Part shown: in pieces, positions 1-12,258 of the stretch | Position numbering within the stretch: the first letter of the stretch is position 1 | How the letters are laid out: every line of letters starts with the position of its first letter | Assembly: GCF_003254395.2 (NCBI RefSeq) | Contig: NC_037648.1 | Span: 4,133,868-4,197,867 of the forward strand | Length of the DNA stretch: 64,000 bases | Direction: 5' to 3' | Origin: Apis mellifera | Lineage: Eukaryota; Arthropoda; Insecta; Hymenoptera; Apidae | Notes under the pieces: generated by a model | What the model was told of the DNA's origin: nothing | Databases searched by the model: none | The model's input: only the letters and a program-made list of their open reading frames with translations | Translations under genes and position numbers: made by a program

Positions 1-1067
1 TAATAATAATTTATTGTAATAAATTTTTTCAAATATGATTTTAGAATCTAAAATTTAAACATTATGTAGAATATAATATTTGCAATATTTGCAAAATATT
101 TATTATATTTATGTTTCATTGAAAACATCTTTATATGTTTGTTATTATTTATTTTTATTTCATTTAATAATAATAAATTATGACATATATGAATATTATT
201 ATATGAATATTATTACGTTTTAAAATTATATTTTAACAGATAGAAGACAAGATAAAAAAAAAATATTATATTTTAAAAATTTACAAAATAAAAATTTATT
301 TATTATGTACGGCACATATATAATTTATTTTTTTATATTAAAATAAAAATCACTAATATCAAATGAAATTATAAATTATTATATGTTGCAATATCATTGA
401 AGCTAATGTCAAATGGTATTTATATTATATTAAATAAACTTAATCAAATTATAAATTATTTATCATATTTTAGCATATGTTGCTTAGTTGCAAAATTGTT
501 GAAGCTAATGTCGAATAATGTTATTTATATTGTGTTAGATAACTTTTGATTGATTAAATTGATCATCATATCGTTTACAATCATTTTTAAAAAATTAATT
601 GTAAGTTTTAAATAAGGTAAATATCTAAAAATATCTAAAAATATGGAAAAAAAATAAATCATCTAATATACATTCAGCTTAATAGAAAATATCAAAAAGC
701 TTAAAAGAAAATTATCAAAAATTTTGTCATTAATTTCTAATAAAAAAAAAATTAAATTCATATTTGAATAAAAAAATCGTACAAATAATGTTTATAAAAA
801 AAGAATAAGAAAGCTAAATTTTAATCAAAGTTAAATTTCGAAATAATTAAAAATTAATCTATTAAATGATCAAGATCATAGATAGTCAATAAATATATAA
901 ATAAATTATAAATACTCTCTTTATGAAATCCATGAAAAGTAGGCGAGATAGTGTTTATATCCATATCTTCAATTTTCGAAGATATATAATATATATTTTT
1001 AAGTCTAATTCTATAAATATATTCTACAAATAAGAAAACTTTTTGTATAGGATAATATATTTATACA
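1..1067. other. A/T-rich DNA, no gene seen
   Basis: Low-complexity A/T-rich sequence. AAATTGTTGAAGCTAATGTC-type words appear twice (near 396 and 494) within a diverged direct repeat of about 100 bp (360-540). Confidence 0.6.
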
Positions 1068-1392
1068 ATTAGAAATCAAAACAATAAGAAATCAAAATAC
1101 AAAAGTTAAGCATACAAAAATGTTGATTAAAACTTATTTATTAAATTATAAAAAATATAAACTTGTATTAAATGAAACGAAATAGAAATAAAGAGTTTTA
1201 TAGTTTTATAGTTTTATAGTTTTATCTCTATCATCATTTCATTTTCTCTTTATCTCGCTTCATCTAATATAAATTTAAATTATTTATAATTTAATAAATA
1301 ACTTTTAACTAATATTTATGTATACTAATTTCTATTATTTATTTTGATATTTTTTGAAGAAAACAAGAATTCTTTATTGCACGAATATATTT
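1068..1392. repeat. Fold-back repeat, copy A, with 8-bp tandem repeat in its loop
   Basis: Left arm: CATACAAAAATGTTGATTAA, TTATTTATTAAATTATAAA, ATTAAATGAAACGAAATAG. Right arm: CTCGCTTCATCTAATATAAA, ATAATTTAATAAATAACTTT, AATATTTATGTATAC. The arms are recognisable reverse complements. The centre holds four exact copies of AGTTTTAT (1194-1225). The right end reads CACGAATATATT without the final AA. The left boundary is uncertain. Confidence 0.5.
1194..1225. repeat. (AGTTTTAT)4 microsatellite
   Basis: Four exact head-to-tail copies of an 8-bp unit, in the loop region of fold-back copy A. Probably slippage expansion after insertion. Confidence 0.9.
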
Positions 1393-1435
1393 TTCTACAA
1401 TATTTTTTTCTATGATTAATAATATGATATTGACA

Positions 1436-1576
1436 TTTTCTATTCTCTATCTTCTTTCAACTAATGCAAATTTAAATTGTTTACTTAATAAATAAATCTT
1501 AATAGGTATTTTATTATATCAACTTTTGCGGTTATTTCAAAATCGATCCTTCAAAAATGTTTCAACAATATATTAA
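1436..1576. repeat. Fold-back repeat, right-half fragment (B)
   Basis: Only the right arm is seen: TTCAACTAATGCAAATTTAA, TTAATAAATAAATCTTAAT, ATCAACTTTTGCGGTTATTT, CCTTCAAAAATGTTTCAAC, ending in AATATATTAA. It starts about 45 bp after copy A, in the same orientation as A's right arm. Confidence 0.5.
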
Positions 1577-2126
1577 TATCTTTTATATTCATTACATTTC
1601 TTAAACTACGATATACATAGAGATTTTAAAATAAATAAAAAAAAAATAAAATAATTATTTACATTACTAATGGTAAAGTAATAATAACAATAACTATGGG
1701 AACGTAAACACTTCCTCGTTTTCTTTTCATGATCAAGGACTAAATGTATTGACACATCTATAATGTAAATCAATGTTTTTTAATTTGTTATATTACATTT
1801 AATGTTATTAATATAATTTTTTAAAATAATTGTTAAAATAAACTTATTTAACGAATATTTATATTTATTAATATTTAGTGATTTAAAAATTTTTAAATAA
1901 TTTGAAAATATTTTTTAATTAATTTTGCATTAAAATTTGATTATTAATAATTTTTAATTATATTCATTATTTTTGATTTAAACAAATTGTTGAAAATTTA
2001 AAAAGATATTAATTAAAATATTTATTCTTATTGCATTTATAAACAATATAAATATTTAATAATAAATTATTATTTTATATATCTTTCTTTTAATTTTTCA
2101 TATATTTAATATTATATACATATATT

Positions 2127-2130
<4 letters not shown>

Positions 2131-2169
<39 letters not shown>
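2131..2169. repeat. (AT)n microsatellite
   Basis: About 39 bases of uninterrupted AT, followed by degenerate AT-only sequence. Confidence 0.97.
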
Positions 2170-2174
<5 letters not shown>

Positions 2175-2849
2175 ATATATATGTTAAACGAATAGTAAAT
2201 ATTTATATTTTAAAAGAAATATTATCATAATGATTTACGTAGATAAATGAAGACTTAATTAAATTATTATATCTTTAAAATAAAACTTAAATCTTTCTTA
2301 AAAAATTTTTTAAAAATTAATCAATTGTCCTATAACTGAGGAAAAGTACAATTAAATTGTTTAATTAATATTTTATTTAATTTATATTTTTCTATACTTT
2401 TTATTTTCTTCGCCACAAATATCTTTTTTTTCTTTTTTGCATCTATTTGGAATTTATAAACTTAGTTAAACTTGCCGTATTTCTTTTACCTTTGCTTATT
2501 TTATTCAATTGACGAAGAAGAACAACATTTACATATTTAAACATTATATAATTAGTTAACTAGTTGTACGTAACTGAATAAAAACATTGAAAACATTGAA
2601 TAAAAACATTGAAGTCTAGTCAAGTCTTTCAATCACTAGACTTTCAAACAAGTTAAATTTGATAGAATCTTTCATACATTTCAATGTATGAAAAAAAAGA
2701 TTAAACTGAGAATAGTTAAAAAAAAAAAGATTTTAATAAAATTTTAATAATATATAAATTGTATGTTACTAAAATCTTCTAATATCATCTAATAGTATGT
2801 TCAATATGAAATTGTATCTTAAAATATATTTTAAAAAATGTATTTTAAT

Positions 2850-2874
2850 TATTATATTATATTATATTATATTA
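2850..2874. repeat. (ATTAT)n microsatellite
   Basis: Roughly five copies of ATTAT in a row. A similar run lies at 44290-44311. Confidence 0.9.
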
Positions 2875-5385
2875 ACTATTAATTAATACAAACATTAAAA
2901 TACAATTTTTAAATATATTTTTACACATATTACGAGTTCTTTAAATAAATAAATAAAAACTATAGAAAAAATAAATAAATAAAAGTTAGCTATTTTAATA
3001 TAAGATAATTATAAGATAGTTATTTAATAACGAAATGAATTTGAATTGTTTCTTATGCACACAATATTAATGTAATCAAATGATTAAATCAATCTTCTGA
3101 TCAAATAACAAAATAAATATATAATAATATTATATATTATATTTAGAATGAATAATAACGTTTGTAAAATTACATTCAATTTTAATTGGAAATTAATAAA
3201 CGAATTGTAAAAACAAAGTTGAAATATTAGCTAATTTCATATTCTTTTATGTCTTGTTAATTATTATGATGTTATAAAGTTTTTTTGAAGATTTTCTTAA
3301 CATCTTATTAGAATATCATAATAAAAACAATGTTGTTTTTTGAAGTGTTTATTAAATGTTTATTATTATTATTTAAAGAAGTATGTATGTTATTAAATGA
3401 ATATAAGAAGTGTTTATAATTTAAATTATGTTTCCTATATTTTTTTATAAACAGTTTTATATTTCAATTAAATATTAATTATATTTTTTAAAAAATACAA
3501 TTAATATTCGAAATAAATACATATATTCGATAAAACATTTATAAAATATTTACATTTTCTTTTTTTTTATATTTATTTTTTGATCTATGAATTTAAAAAA
3601 AATATAATATTTGTATATCTATATGTAGTAACTTCTGAATGATTATTTTATTTAATTTTCCAGTATTTTTTTTATAATAAAAAACAAAAGTTCTTATTTT
3701 ATAAAAAAATTCATTTAATTTAAAAATTTTAATTTTAATATTTAATTAATATTTAATATATAATTTTATTTATATAAAATAGATTATGGAGCAATTTTTT
3801 TGTAAGAAAAGTTTCAGTATCATTTCATGTTTATAACTCTTTTTGAAAATTTTTTTTAATGTATTTAATAGAGTATTTAATATTAAAACATTTCATAATT
3901 TAAAATTTTATTCTATTAAATTTTGCTTGCTAGAAATATTTTAAAAAATACAAAAAAGGAACATTCAAATTTGAGCATTAATTTCATCTTTTTCAAACAA
4001 TATTTTATTTTAAAAAATTGAAATTCATTTAAATCATGCTCCATACACAAAATTGAATTAAGTAAAAAAATTTTTTAATTTCTTAATTTTTTGAATAAAT
4101 TTTTTTATATAAAATATTTAGATAATAGAATATTTAAATAAATCTTCTAATATTGGAGATTCCATTTTAATCTTATTAAAATAAAAACTTTTATAATCTT
4201 AAAATTTTAAAATATGAATAGAAAATTGATCAAATAGATATTAAATTGATCAAAAGATGATAATACATATGATTTTTATTTTTATATATTTTTTTAAAAT
4301 ATAATTCCTAATTTCAGTTGTTTTAAATTTTATTAAAAATTAAAAATTTATTTCATAAAATATAAATAAACTATATATAACAAATTGTATTATATATGAA
4401 AAAAAGAAAATATTAAATTGTATTGAAAATATTGTATTGAATTTATATATATATATATATTCATAATTCATGAAAAAATAAAAATAAATAAATAATTAAT
4501 TTTAGAAATTATTATTACAAAATATAGGTAATATAATCCTCGAAAATAAATTATAGAAAATAATTTATTATTAACATTTTTAATATTTATAAACAAAATT
4601 ACATATATAATTCTTTTTCTTTACGATGTATACTTATTTTATATATATTTATATATTTATTATATATTTAAATGTTTATTATATATTTAATTCACAAATT
4701 TAATCCATATTTCATTTATTGGTCTATAGAAAAACATTTATTCTGTCGTATATAAAAATTGTTCCATAAAATATCTTAAAAAGAAATCTAAAAAAATGTC
4801 TGAAATATCAAAAGATGAATTTTGAGATTCATAGGTATTTTTTATATATTTCTGGCGCAAAGTTTTTATATCATTTTATAACATACATTATTTAAAATAT
4901 CATCTTTCTATAGCCTTAGAAAATATATAAAAGGCATAGATTAAAAAATTTTTATATAGTTTATATTTAAAAATATAAATAAAATAAAAAAAAGAAAATT
5001 ATGAAATCAAATTTTAAGATGAATGAAAAATTACAAAATATTTTCGAAATGCTAGATTTCTCAAATTTATATTAGTATTATATTTCACTTCTAATTTTAT
5101 TAATATAACAATGTTTACAATATAAAAAAATAAATTTGTTACAAGTTTTATTTATAAAAATATATGTGACGATTATAAGTATAGTTGTTTGCCCGCACAT
5201 TAACACATCTAATTGATTAAAATCTATAGTAGAAGATAATAGAAGCATGTTATCTATACCATTTGTTGCTAAATGTATTGCTTAATATCTATTATGAATA
5301 TGAAAATCATAAAATGATCAATTTATGCCCATTAAATATTCATAATATCATTTGTTCCGTCACAAATTAAGTTATTTTTTTTCAG

Positions 5386-6240
5386 GTTATATCGATAAAT
5401 TTGTAAAGCAATTCCATCATAAAGGAATGCAAAGCGGTGTATATTTGTTTGCAACGATTTCCAAGGGTGAATATTCCATGATGTGGCTAAGATACCCCTT
5501 ATGGCAATCTGTCGCGACAGGAGTATCCCTTCGCAGAGTGCGAATTCACTTTGCAATTCCGTATTAGCTACCTACTTGTCGGTCGAAAGCTCGACATCTC
5601 TCGAATCTCTTGGAAAGCTCTAACCACCTAGCCTGACGCGCGATTCTCTAATTTAATTGTACATACGGTAAAATTCGATCGGGAAATTTCTGTAACCCGA
5701 CCGAAAACATGAATTTGCATCCGCTTACGTAATTTAACAAGCAGCACCATGTACACAAGAGCTCTCTTACTATGCATTTTAAGCAAATTTCATCAATGTT
5801 ATTTCACGTAATTTCGAGCTCTTTCGTGGGGCAAATAATCCCCGCTGGGAAATCATCATTTCCGGAAGAATAAGCCGGAATCACGAAATCTGCGTTTACA
5901 AAGGCAATGTAGAACCGTGAATCAATCGTCTTGATGCGCGACGTTAAATATCTAATTACCAAAATTAGGCTGTCAAGCGGCAATGATCGTATGACCGAAT
6001 ACGGAACTACATGCATTCCATCTACCTGGCCGGTAACGAGAATATGTCAGAATACGTGCGAGCAAACGCGTTAACCTGCCATCTAAGTGTCACAAACGTC
6101 CACGTACATAAGTACCGGGAGACACGCAACGCATATGCAGAATCTGGCCACTGAAACGGGACGAATCTTACGAGACGAAAATCATGAAAGGAAATTTACG
6201 AGGATCGTTCAACTTTGATGAAAGCTCAATTAGATCTCAT
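5386..6240. other. Balanced-composition island
   Basis: The sharpest composition change in the window: G+C rises abruptly at 5386, just after TTTTTTTTCAG, and stays raised to about 6240. The first part (5386-5564) is open in one forward frame ending at a TAG, reading KGMQSGVYLFATISKGEYS and more; it matches no family I know. The rest has stops in every frame but is of high complexity and contains paired motifs such as CGATCGGGAAA and CCCGACCG. It could be a terminal exon with 3' UTR or conserved regulatory DNA; the latter fits better because no domain is seen. Confidence 0.4.
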
Positions 6241-6637
6241 TAGTGTATGTGATATTAGCATTTAGACAAGTTATTCGTTAATTTCTGATACTTATTAAGA
6301 ACGAAAATTCATATTTATTCGTAACGAAATTTCAATAAGAAACAATTTATTTATTGCTACAATAATTATAAAAGAGTTGAAGAAACAAATTGAAAATTAT
6401 TATTTGCAAAACAAATAATTCTTATATATTTTTAATATTTTTTTATATTATATATGGTAATCTTATTAATTACATAATAATAATATTATTCATTTATAAT
6501 TATCAAATATCATAATTTCATAATAATTAATTAAATATTATTATTTAAATATATCATAAATAATTCAATTATATTAATTATATAATTGAATTGGAATATC
6601 TTCGAAAAACTGATTCTATAGATCAAAATAAATATAA

Positions 6638-6790
6638 AAATATTGACTAAGGCTATTTATTAATCTATGAATGCAGTTTATGTTGAAATTTATGTTGGAC
6701 GAAATGAGACGGAAATAAATTGAACTGAGTGTAACGGAATTAGAACTATCTCATTCTATGGCAATGCACTTTATTTGATCTAAATTTAAA
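6638..6790. repeat. Fold-back repeat, diverged partial copy (C)
   Basis: AATATTGACTAAGGCTATTT, then ATTTATGTTGGACGAAATGAG and GACGGAAATAA, follow the left-arm order of the family. The right side (ATCTCATTCTATGG, then CTAAATTTAAATAAATT) mirrors the centre. The inner part, with GAACTGAGTGTAACGGAATT, is less A/T-rich than in other copies and may preserve more of the ancestral middle. Confidence 0.4.
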
Positions 6791-7361
6791 TAAATTCAAT
6801 TTTTATATAAATTGTTCTTGAAATAATGATACAAGTAATGATTCTATATATAAAAATAAATAAAAAAAAGAATAATTTTTTTTTAAGTAAATCATATTAA
6901 AAAATTCAAGAATATAAAATTATATAAAATTACATAATAATTAATTAATTAATAGTATATATAAAATTATCTAATTCCTGATTAAATATAAATGAATTGT
7001 AGAAAATAATTCTGTACATAAAAATAAATAAAAAAATAATAATATAATGAATTTTTTTCATTTTAAAATTAATTTCATTCATTTTTTTTATTCAAAATTA
7101 GAAAAAATTGCATTTGGAAATTCGACGTTTCTTTTCTTTAGCTTTTTGATTGTAAATGTTTAATCTGAATTTTCTTAAGGATATAAATAAGAATATAAGA
7201 AATAAAATTTTATTATTATTACTAAATTTTTTGCTTATTTCATATAAACCATCTATCGATAATTTATTTGAATTCATTCGAAAATTAGCCAATTTCAGTT
7301 GTATTTGAAAATTTATCTTCTTGATTTACTTAATAATGAAGTTCTAAACGAAAAAGTATTA

Positions 7362-7385
7362 TTTTTTTTTTTTTTTTTTTTTTTT
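7362..7385. repeat. T homopolymer, 24 bases
   Basis: An uninterrupted T run. It could be a retroposed tail on the minus strand, but no retroposon body is recognised beside it. Confidence 0.95.
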
Positions 7386-10300
7386 GCGTGTAGAATCATA
7401 GCCATTTGTACTTTATGTATATATCAATATATCAATTTTTTTTAATTTCTAAAATATTTTTTTCATTCGGATATGAATTCCAACTTTATTTATCAACTTT
7501 TTGTATTTATTTTCTTTTTCAAAATCAACCTTTTTTTTAAAAAATGTTCTATGATATTATATTATGTCCAATATATTAATATATTATACATTTATCGCGT
7601 GCATATATTTTATATAATTTAACATATGTTATACACAATATGACATATTTTTCATACATTAATTAAATATTTAAATATATATATATTATTATATAATATC
7701 ATAAAAAAATAATAATCAATCATAACTTGTGAAATTTCATTGCATACATTTTGTATTATAAATTATAATTATATAATTATATTGCATACATTTTATTAAA
7801 GTAACAGACTATTGTAATCATGTAAAGTATAAATAAAACTATAATTTTTAATCTAAAAAGCATAAGAAAAAAAATAAAAATTTTCTCATTAAAATCTATT
7901 GAAGAAATAGAAAAAATAGAGGAACTATTTTATTCAAACTATTTGGTGTTTCGAATCTGGTGACCTATATATTTATTTTAGAATTGCGTACATTTTTCCA
8001 AAAATAGTAAAAAATACTACTGATTTGACTCTATCTTGATCGACCACCAGTTGTTTGTATAATAATTTGGAATAAATCAATGAACGAGGTACGAGTATGT
8101 CAAGTGTGCAACAAGGATGGAGATATTGAAAGATTAAAATTATTTTTTTCTTTACACGAAAATATATCAGAAATGGAAAATCGTATCGAAATAAATAAAA
8201 ATATATTTTAAATAACAATATTCCACACTTCCACAATCTGTCTTTTATTAATCAGAAATTACTAATCTTTGAAGTTATAAGCATTTTAAAATTTTCCTAA
8301 TTTTAATAGAACTAAATTAAATTTCAAAATAAATTGTATGATAAATTTATTTATTTTTTAAAATATATTATTATAATAATTGTACTAATAATATTTTGAA
8401 AAAGAATTTTAAATTGAATTAAATCTTTTGTTATCGTATTCATTTCTCTTGTATTCATTCAAATATTATATAAATGAACAAAATTATTTGCATATTTGAA
8501 AATAATTTCTTCGTTACGAATAATATTCAATACTCATAAATTTTTATTACAATTGTTTCGAAGAATATATTATACGATTATTTCACTTATTAAATATTTA
8601 AGACAATCCAATTTTGCATTCTAAGTTAAGAAGTGATGATCTAATGCAAAATTAAAATTATTTGAAAAATACATTTCAATGAACATTTTTGAATATTAAT
8701 TTTTGTACTTATTTTGATCTTTTAAATTTATTTACTAAAAATAATACATGCACACAAATAATACAAAACAAGTTAATAAGATGAGTTAATAATTTAAAAT
8801 CTATTGATTTTATCGAAAAATGTTTTAAATAAATTGTATTAAATCAAACTAATTTTGAACTTTTTCAAAGTAAATATATTTTTTTTAATTCTATAAAAAA
8901 AGAAATTCAATGATGAAAATATAATATAATAATAATCTTATATTGATTTCAAAATATAAAATGTGAATGTGAATGTAATTGTTTATTTTTAATATTTTTC
9001 ATCATAATATTTTCAATGTTAGCATTATTTATTTTTTTATATTTTTTAAAAAGATGTAATAATTGGCGAATTGTATTCCATATTTCTTTCAAAATTAAAT
9101 TGTAATAAAAGTAATAAAAGAGAAATCTTTATATACTATAAATAAAAAAAACTAATAATTGATATTATTTTATAGATAATTATTGTTTTATTAATCCAAT
9201 TACAAAAACTCAAGGTCAACAAAAGGTTATCTTGATATATCGAAAAATATAAGAAAATTAAAATAAAATTACATTTATCTGATGAATCCTTTCAAGTATA
9301 ATATAAATTATTTAAAATATTTTTCCATAAAATTTGTAAACATTAAATTGCATATAAAATATATCCCTAATTCCTTTTTTGATTTTTAACATTTATAGCT
9401 TCGTTGAAAAGAAAGTTAATTTAAATTTTTCATATGAAAATCAGATTATTTTTTTAAATATATCATTCATCTATTAATATTGTTAGACTTTTATCTATAT
9501 TTATCTATATTAAATTTTAAATCTTTGTAAAAAAGTATTCAAATTTGATGTTAAAATATAGTTCATATAACATATGATTTTTTCTTTTTATAATAAAATA
9601 AAGTATTCAAATTCGAATATAAAATTATAATACAATAAATATTATTTAATTTAATTATTAAATTTTAAAAATTTTAATTAAAAAATTTTACATATTTATA
9701 AAAGTGGCAAATATTGTTACAATTGAATAGATAATATTTCTTAAGTTATTCTGTATATCGTACGTAATTATTACTTATTTTTATAAGTTTTTTATAAAAA
9801 TTTTAAAATATATTCTTATATAACATTTTTTTAAGATTAAATAAAAGTATTGAATAATAACAAGTCATAAATAGTTGATAACATTACGAAAAAAAATAAA
9901 AGAAATCGAAAGCACATATATCTGTTATATTTATTCTATTTCAAATGTATATCTATATCTATATTTCATGTTATATATATCATCTTTATATATTATATAA
10001 TAAAGATAAAACTTAATACTATTTTTCTTATTTTTATTTATAAAATAAACAAAGTTTTACACAAAAAAAGAAATATCTAGGAAACTCTATATTTTTTTGG
10101 AAATTATATAAATATTTATATCTCATGAATATATTAACATTTTATATATTATTATATATTATAATATAATATAATATATATTATATATATTTATATATTA
10201 TTATAATATATAATAAATAATATATTATAATAAATCTTATAATGAATACGATACGCACTTTTCAGTAATTTGAATAAATCAAATAATGTATTTATATTCC

Positions 10301-10649
10301 ATTTATTTTTGAAAATTATTTCGAAATTCAATTTTATCATAAATTTTATAAAATATAAATATTTTTATTATTTATAATCTTTATTAGATTATACTTATGT
10401 AATATAATCTATATTAATATTTTTTATTGATTCATTTTTTGTTCAATAAACAAATATGTTTTTTTATTTCATTCATAAAATATAATTAAAGTAAAAAACT
10501 TTTCCATAATACTCTATTAGAATAAAAATGACTCACAAATAGAACACTACTATATGTGTATTATCGCATGTGTAACAAAAAAAAACATTTTTTAATTTTA
10601 CTTAAAAAATTAATCATTTGTATAAAAAATATCGAAAGAATTAAGTTTT

Positions 10650-11110
10650 GTGTAATCACTCGATCAATCAATCGATTTCCGCATAAATGAAATGTAAAAG
10701 ATAGTAAGCTCTTCATTCAAAAAACAGCTGTCCCCATGCTCTCCTCGACATCGTGATTCGCGGAAATTGTAGAATTTTCTTCAAATAAATTCTCACGACA
10801 TCGAACACTTTCCGTCTGATCCATTTCCCCTGTGCGGTTCGATCAGGTCCCTATCCTTCCTCTGACCCCCATCTCGATCATTCATCCTTTGCTTCCTCTC
10901 GTCGGTGCCCGACAAGGTTTCCATTACTCTCCGCGTAGCTATGCAATTCCGATTCTACAACGCGGCATTGGTATGTGTGTACACGATGCGTGCAATCGAC
11001 TCGTATGAATCGTGGTGGAAAGTCATGAGAGAGGCAGCCCATCCCTTTCCAACCGTTGATCGATCGGTACTGTTGGCTCGATCGGTTGAGAAGATTTCTA
11101 TTAATTTATC
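10650..11110. other. Balanced-composition island with 91-codon open stretch
   Basis: The least A/T-rich sequence outside the mariner. One forward frame is open from 10866 to the TGA at 11139-11141 but has no ATG near its start; the first Met codon is at 10941. It contains ITLRVAMQFRFYNAALVCV and a Trp-Trp pair, and resembles no known domain. Two CGATCGGT copies occur at 11062-11087. An open frame of this size is not surprising at this composition. Candidate conserved noncoding DNA or unrecognised exon. Confidence 0.35.
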
Positions 11111-11436
11111 GAGCACCGTTGCTTTTTCAATAAATCTATGATTTATATTTCATCAAAATACATGGGAAATTGGAGCCAGATCATATCCATAACTCGTAGA
11201 AAGATTTATATTTCTTGAAAAAAAGACAGCTTCATGTTGACGGATTCTTTATGTTCACGGATAGATGTACATATGATTGGAATTTCTTATGAATATTGAG
11301 TATCCAGTTTTAAAAATAGATTGCCAAATGAAATTCTAGATTTTCAGAATCTAATGTTTCCTTTGAAAATATAACATTCTCCTTTGAAAATAGTAAAATG
11401 AAAAAACTGACTGAGAAGAAAGTAACACAATTATTA

Positions 11437-11683
11437 CGCCACCTATTGGAATAAATGCGTTAAGATACGATTTTACGTGAGAATAAATTATGACTTTTAA
11501 CGATATGATATTACGATATTAAATGTCATGACTTTTGTCATTGCATTATTATGGCATTGAATTATGGTATTATGATATACAATGTTACGCTATCATATAG
11601 CTTCGCGACAATGAAAACATACAACATTTAGCGTCATTCGAAAACGTCGCTTAACAGATGATGCGCAGTCTTGATAAGTGGCG
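11437..11683. mobile_element. TA-flanked MITE-like element, 247 bp
   Basis: Seen: CGCCACCTAT at the left edge and ATAAGTGGCG at the right edge are inverted repeats of 10 bp with one mismatch. Both are bordered by TA (11435-11436 and 11684-11685). A second inverted pair, GTTAAG (11459) and CTTAAC (11650), lies roughly symmetrically inside. The interior encodes no protein and is less A/T-rich than its surroundings, with ACGATATGATATTACGATA-type short repeats. Inferred: a non-autonomous Tc1/mariner-like MITE. A short inverted repeat next to TA can arise by chance, so a second copy elsewhere is needed. Confidence 0.4.
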
Positions 11684-12140
11684 TAGCAACCGCATCGTAT
11701 TATTCTTTCTTCAGTTAGCTTTTCCCTCTTTTACTACTTACGAATAAGATGTCAGATTCTAAAAATCTAGAATTTCACACATAATCTGGCAATTATCCAT
11801 TTGTTGTGCATTTATATATCACATTTATAGGAGAAAGAAAGAAGATAGAAAAATTTAAATTTTTATTGTCTATTAAAAAATTTTTAATAAAAAGTATTTT
11901 ATTATATATTATTATATATATATTACATATTATGCAATTTTTCAAAACTATATAAATTACAATATTAGATAATTAAGTAATTGCATTACTTAATTATCCT
12001 TTCTAATTAACATAATTCAAAAAAAAAATGATGTAAATTCTTATCTTACATCATCTTTTATTGAATTGATGTCGATTAAATTAAAATGTGCTAATATCAA
12101 TTATTAAAAATTCAATATTATAATATTTTGAAATATACTA

Positions 12141-12143
12141 TTA

Positions 12144-12206
<63 letters not shown>

Positions 12207-12258
12207 ATATAGAATATATATATATAGAATATATAGAATATATATATATATATTCTAA
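12141..12258. repeat. (AT)n microsatellite with AGAATAT interruptions, palindromic ends
   Basis: Pure AT at 12146-12201 is followed by four AGAATATAT-type interruptions. The outer ends TTAGAATATA and TATATTCTAA are reverse complements, so the whole block can fold on itself. Confidence 0.95.

Larger units (their letters stand above)
1577..5385. other. A/T-rich DNA, no gene seen
   Basis: Apart from the (AT)n and (ATTAT)n runs, only scattered simple sequence. AAAAACATTGA occurs as a short tandem near 2580-2612. A small complex patch lies at 1685-1760. Confidence 0.6.
6241..10649. other. A/T-rich DNA, no gene seen
   Basis: Contains fold-back copy C and the 24-base T run. A short, less A/T-rich patch lies at 8020-8130. 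The frames at 7098-7292 and 7973-8236 (minus) have composition typical of noncoding A/T-rich DNA. Confidence 0.55.

Noticed and set aside
7098..7292. Short minus-strand frame
   Set aside because: Composition dominated by Asn, Lys, Ile and Phe as in random A/T-rich sequence; no motif.
10836..10844. GGTTCGATC resembling a tRNA T-loop
   Set aside because: No matching T-stem, acceptor stem, anticodon arm or D-arm could be found around it.
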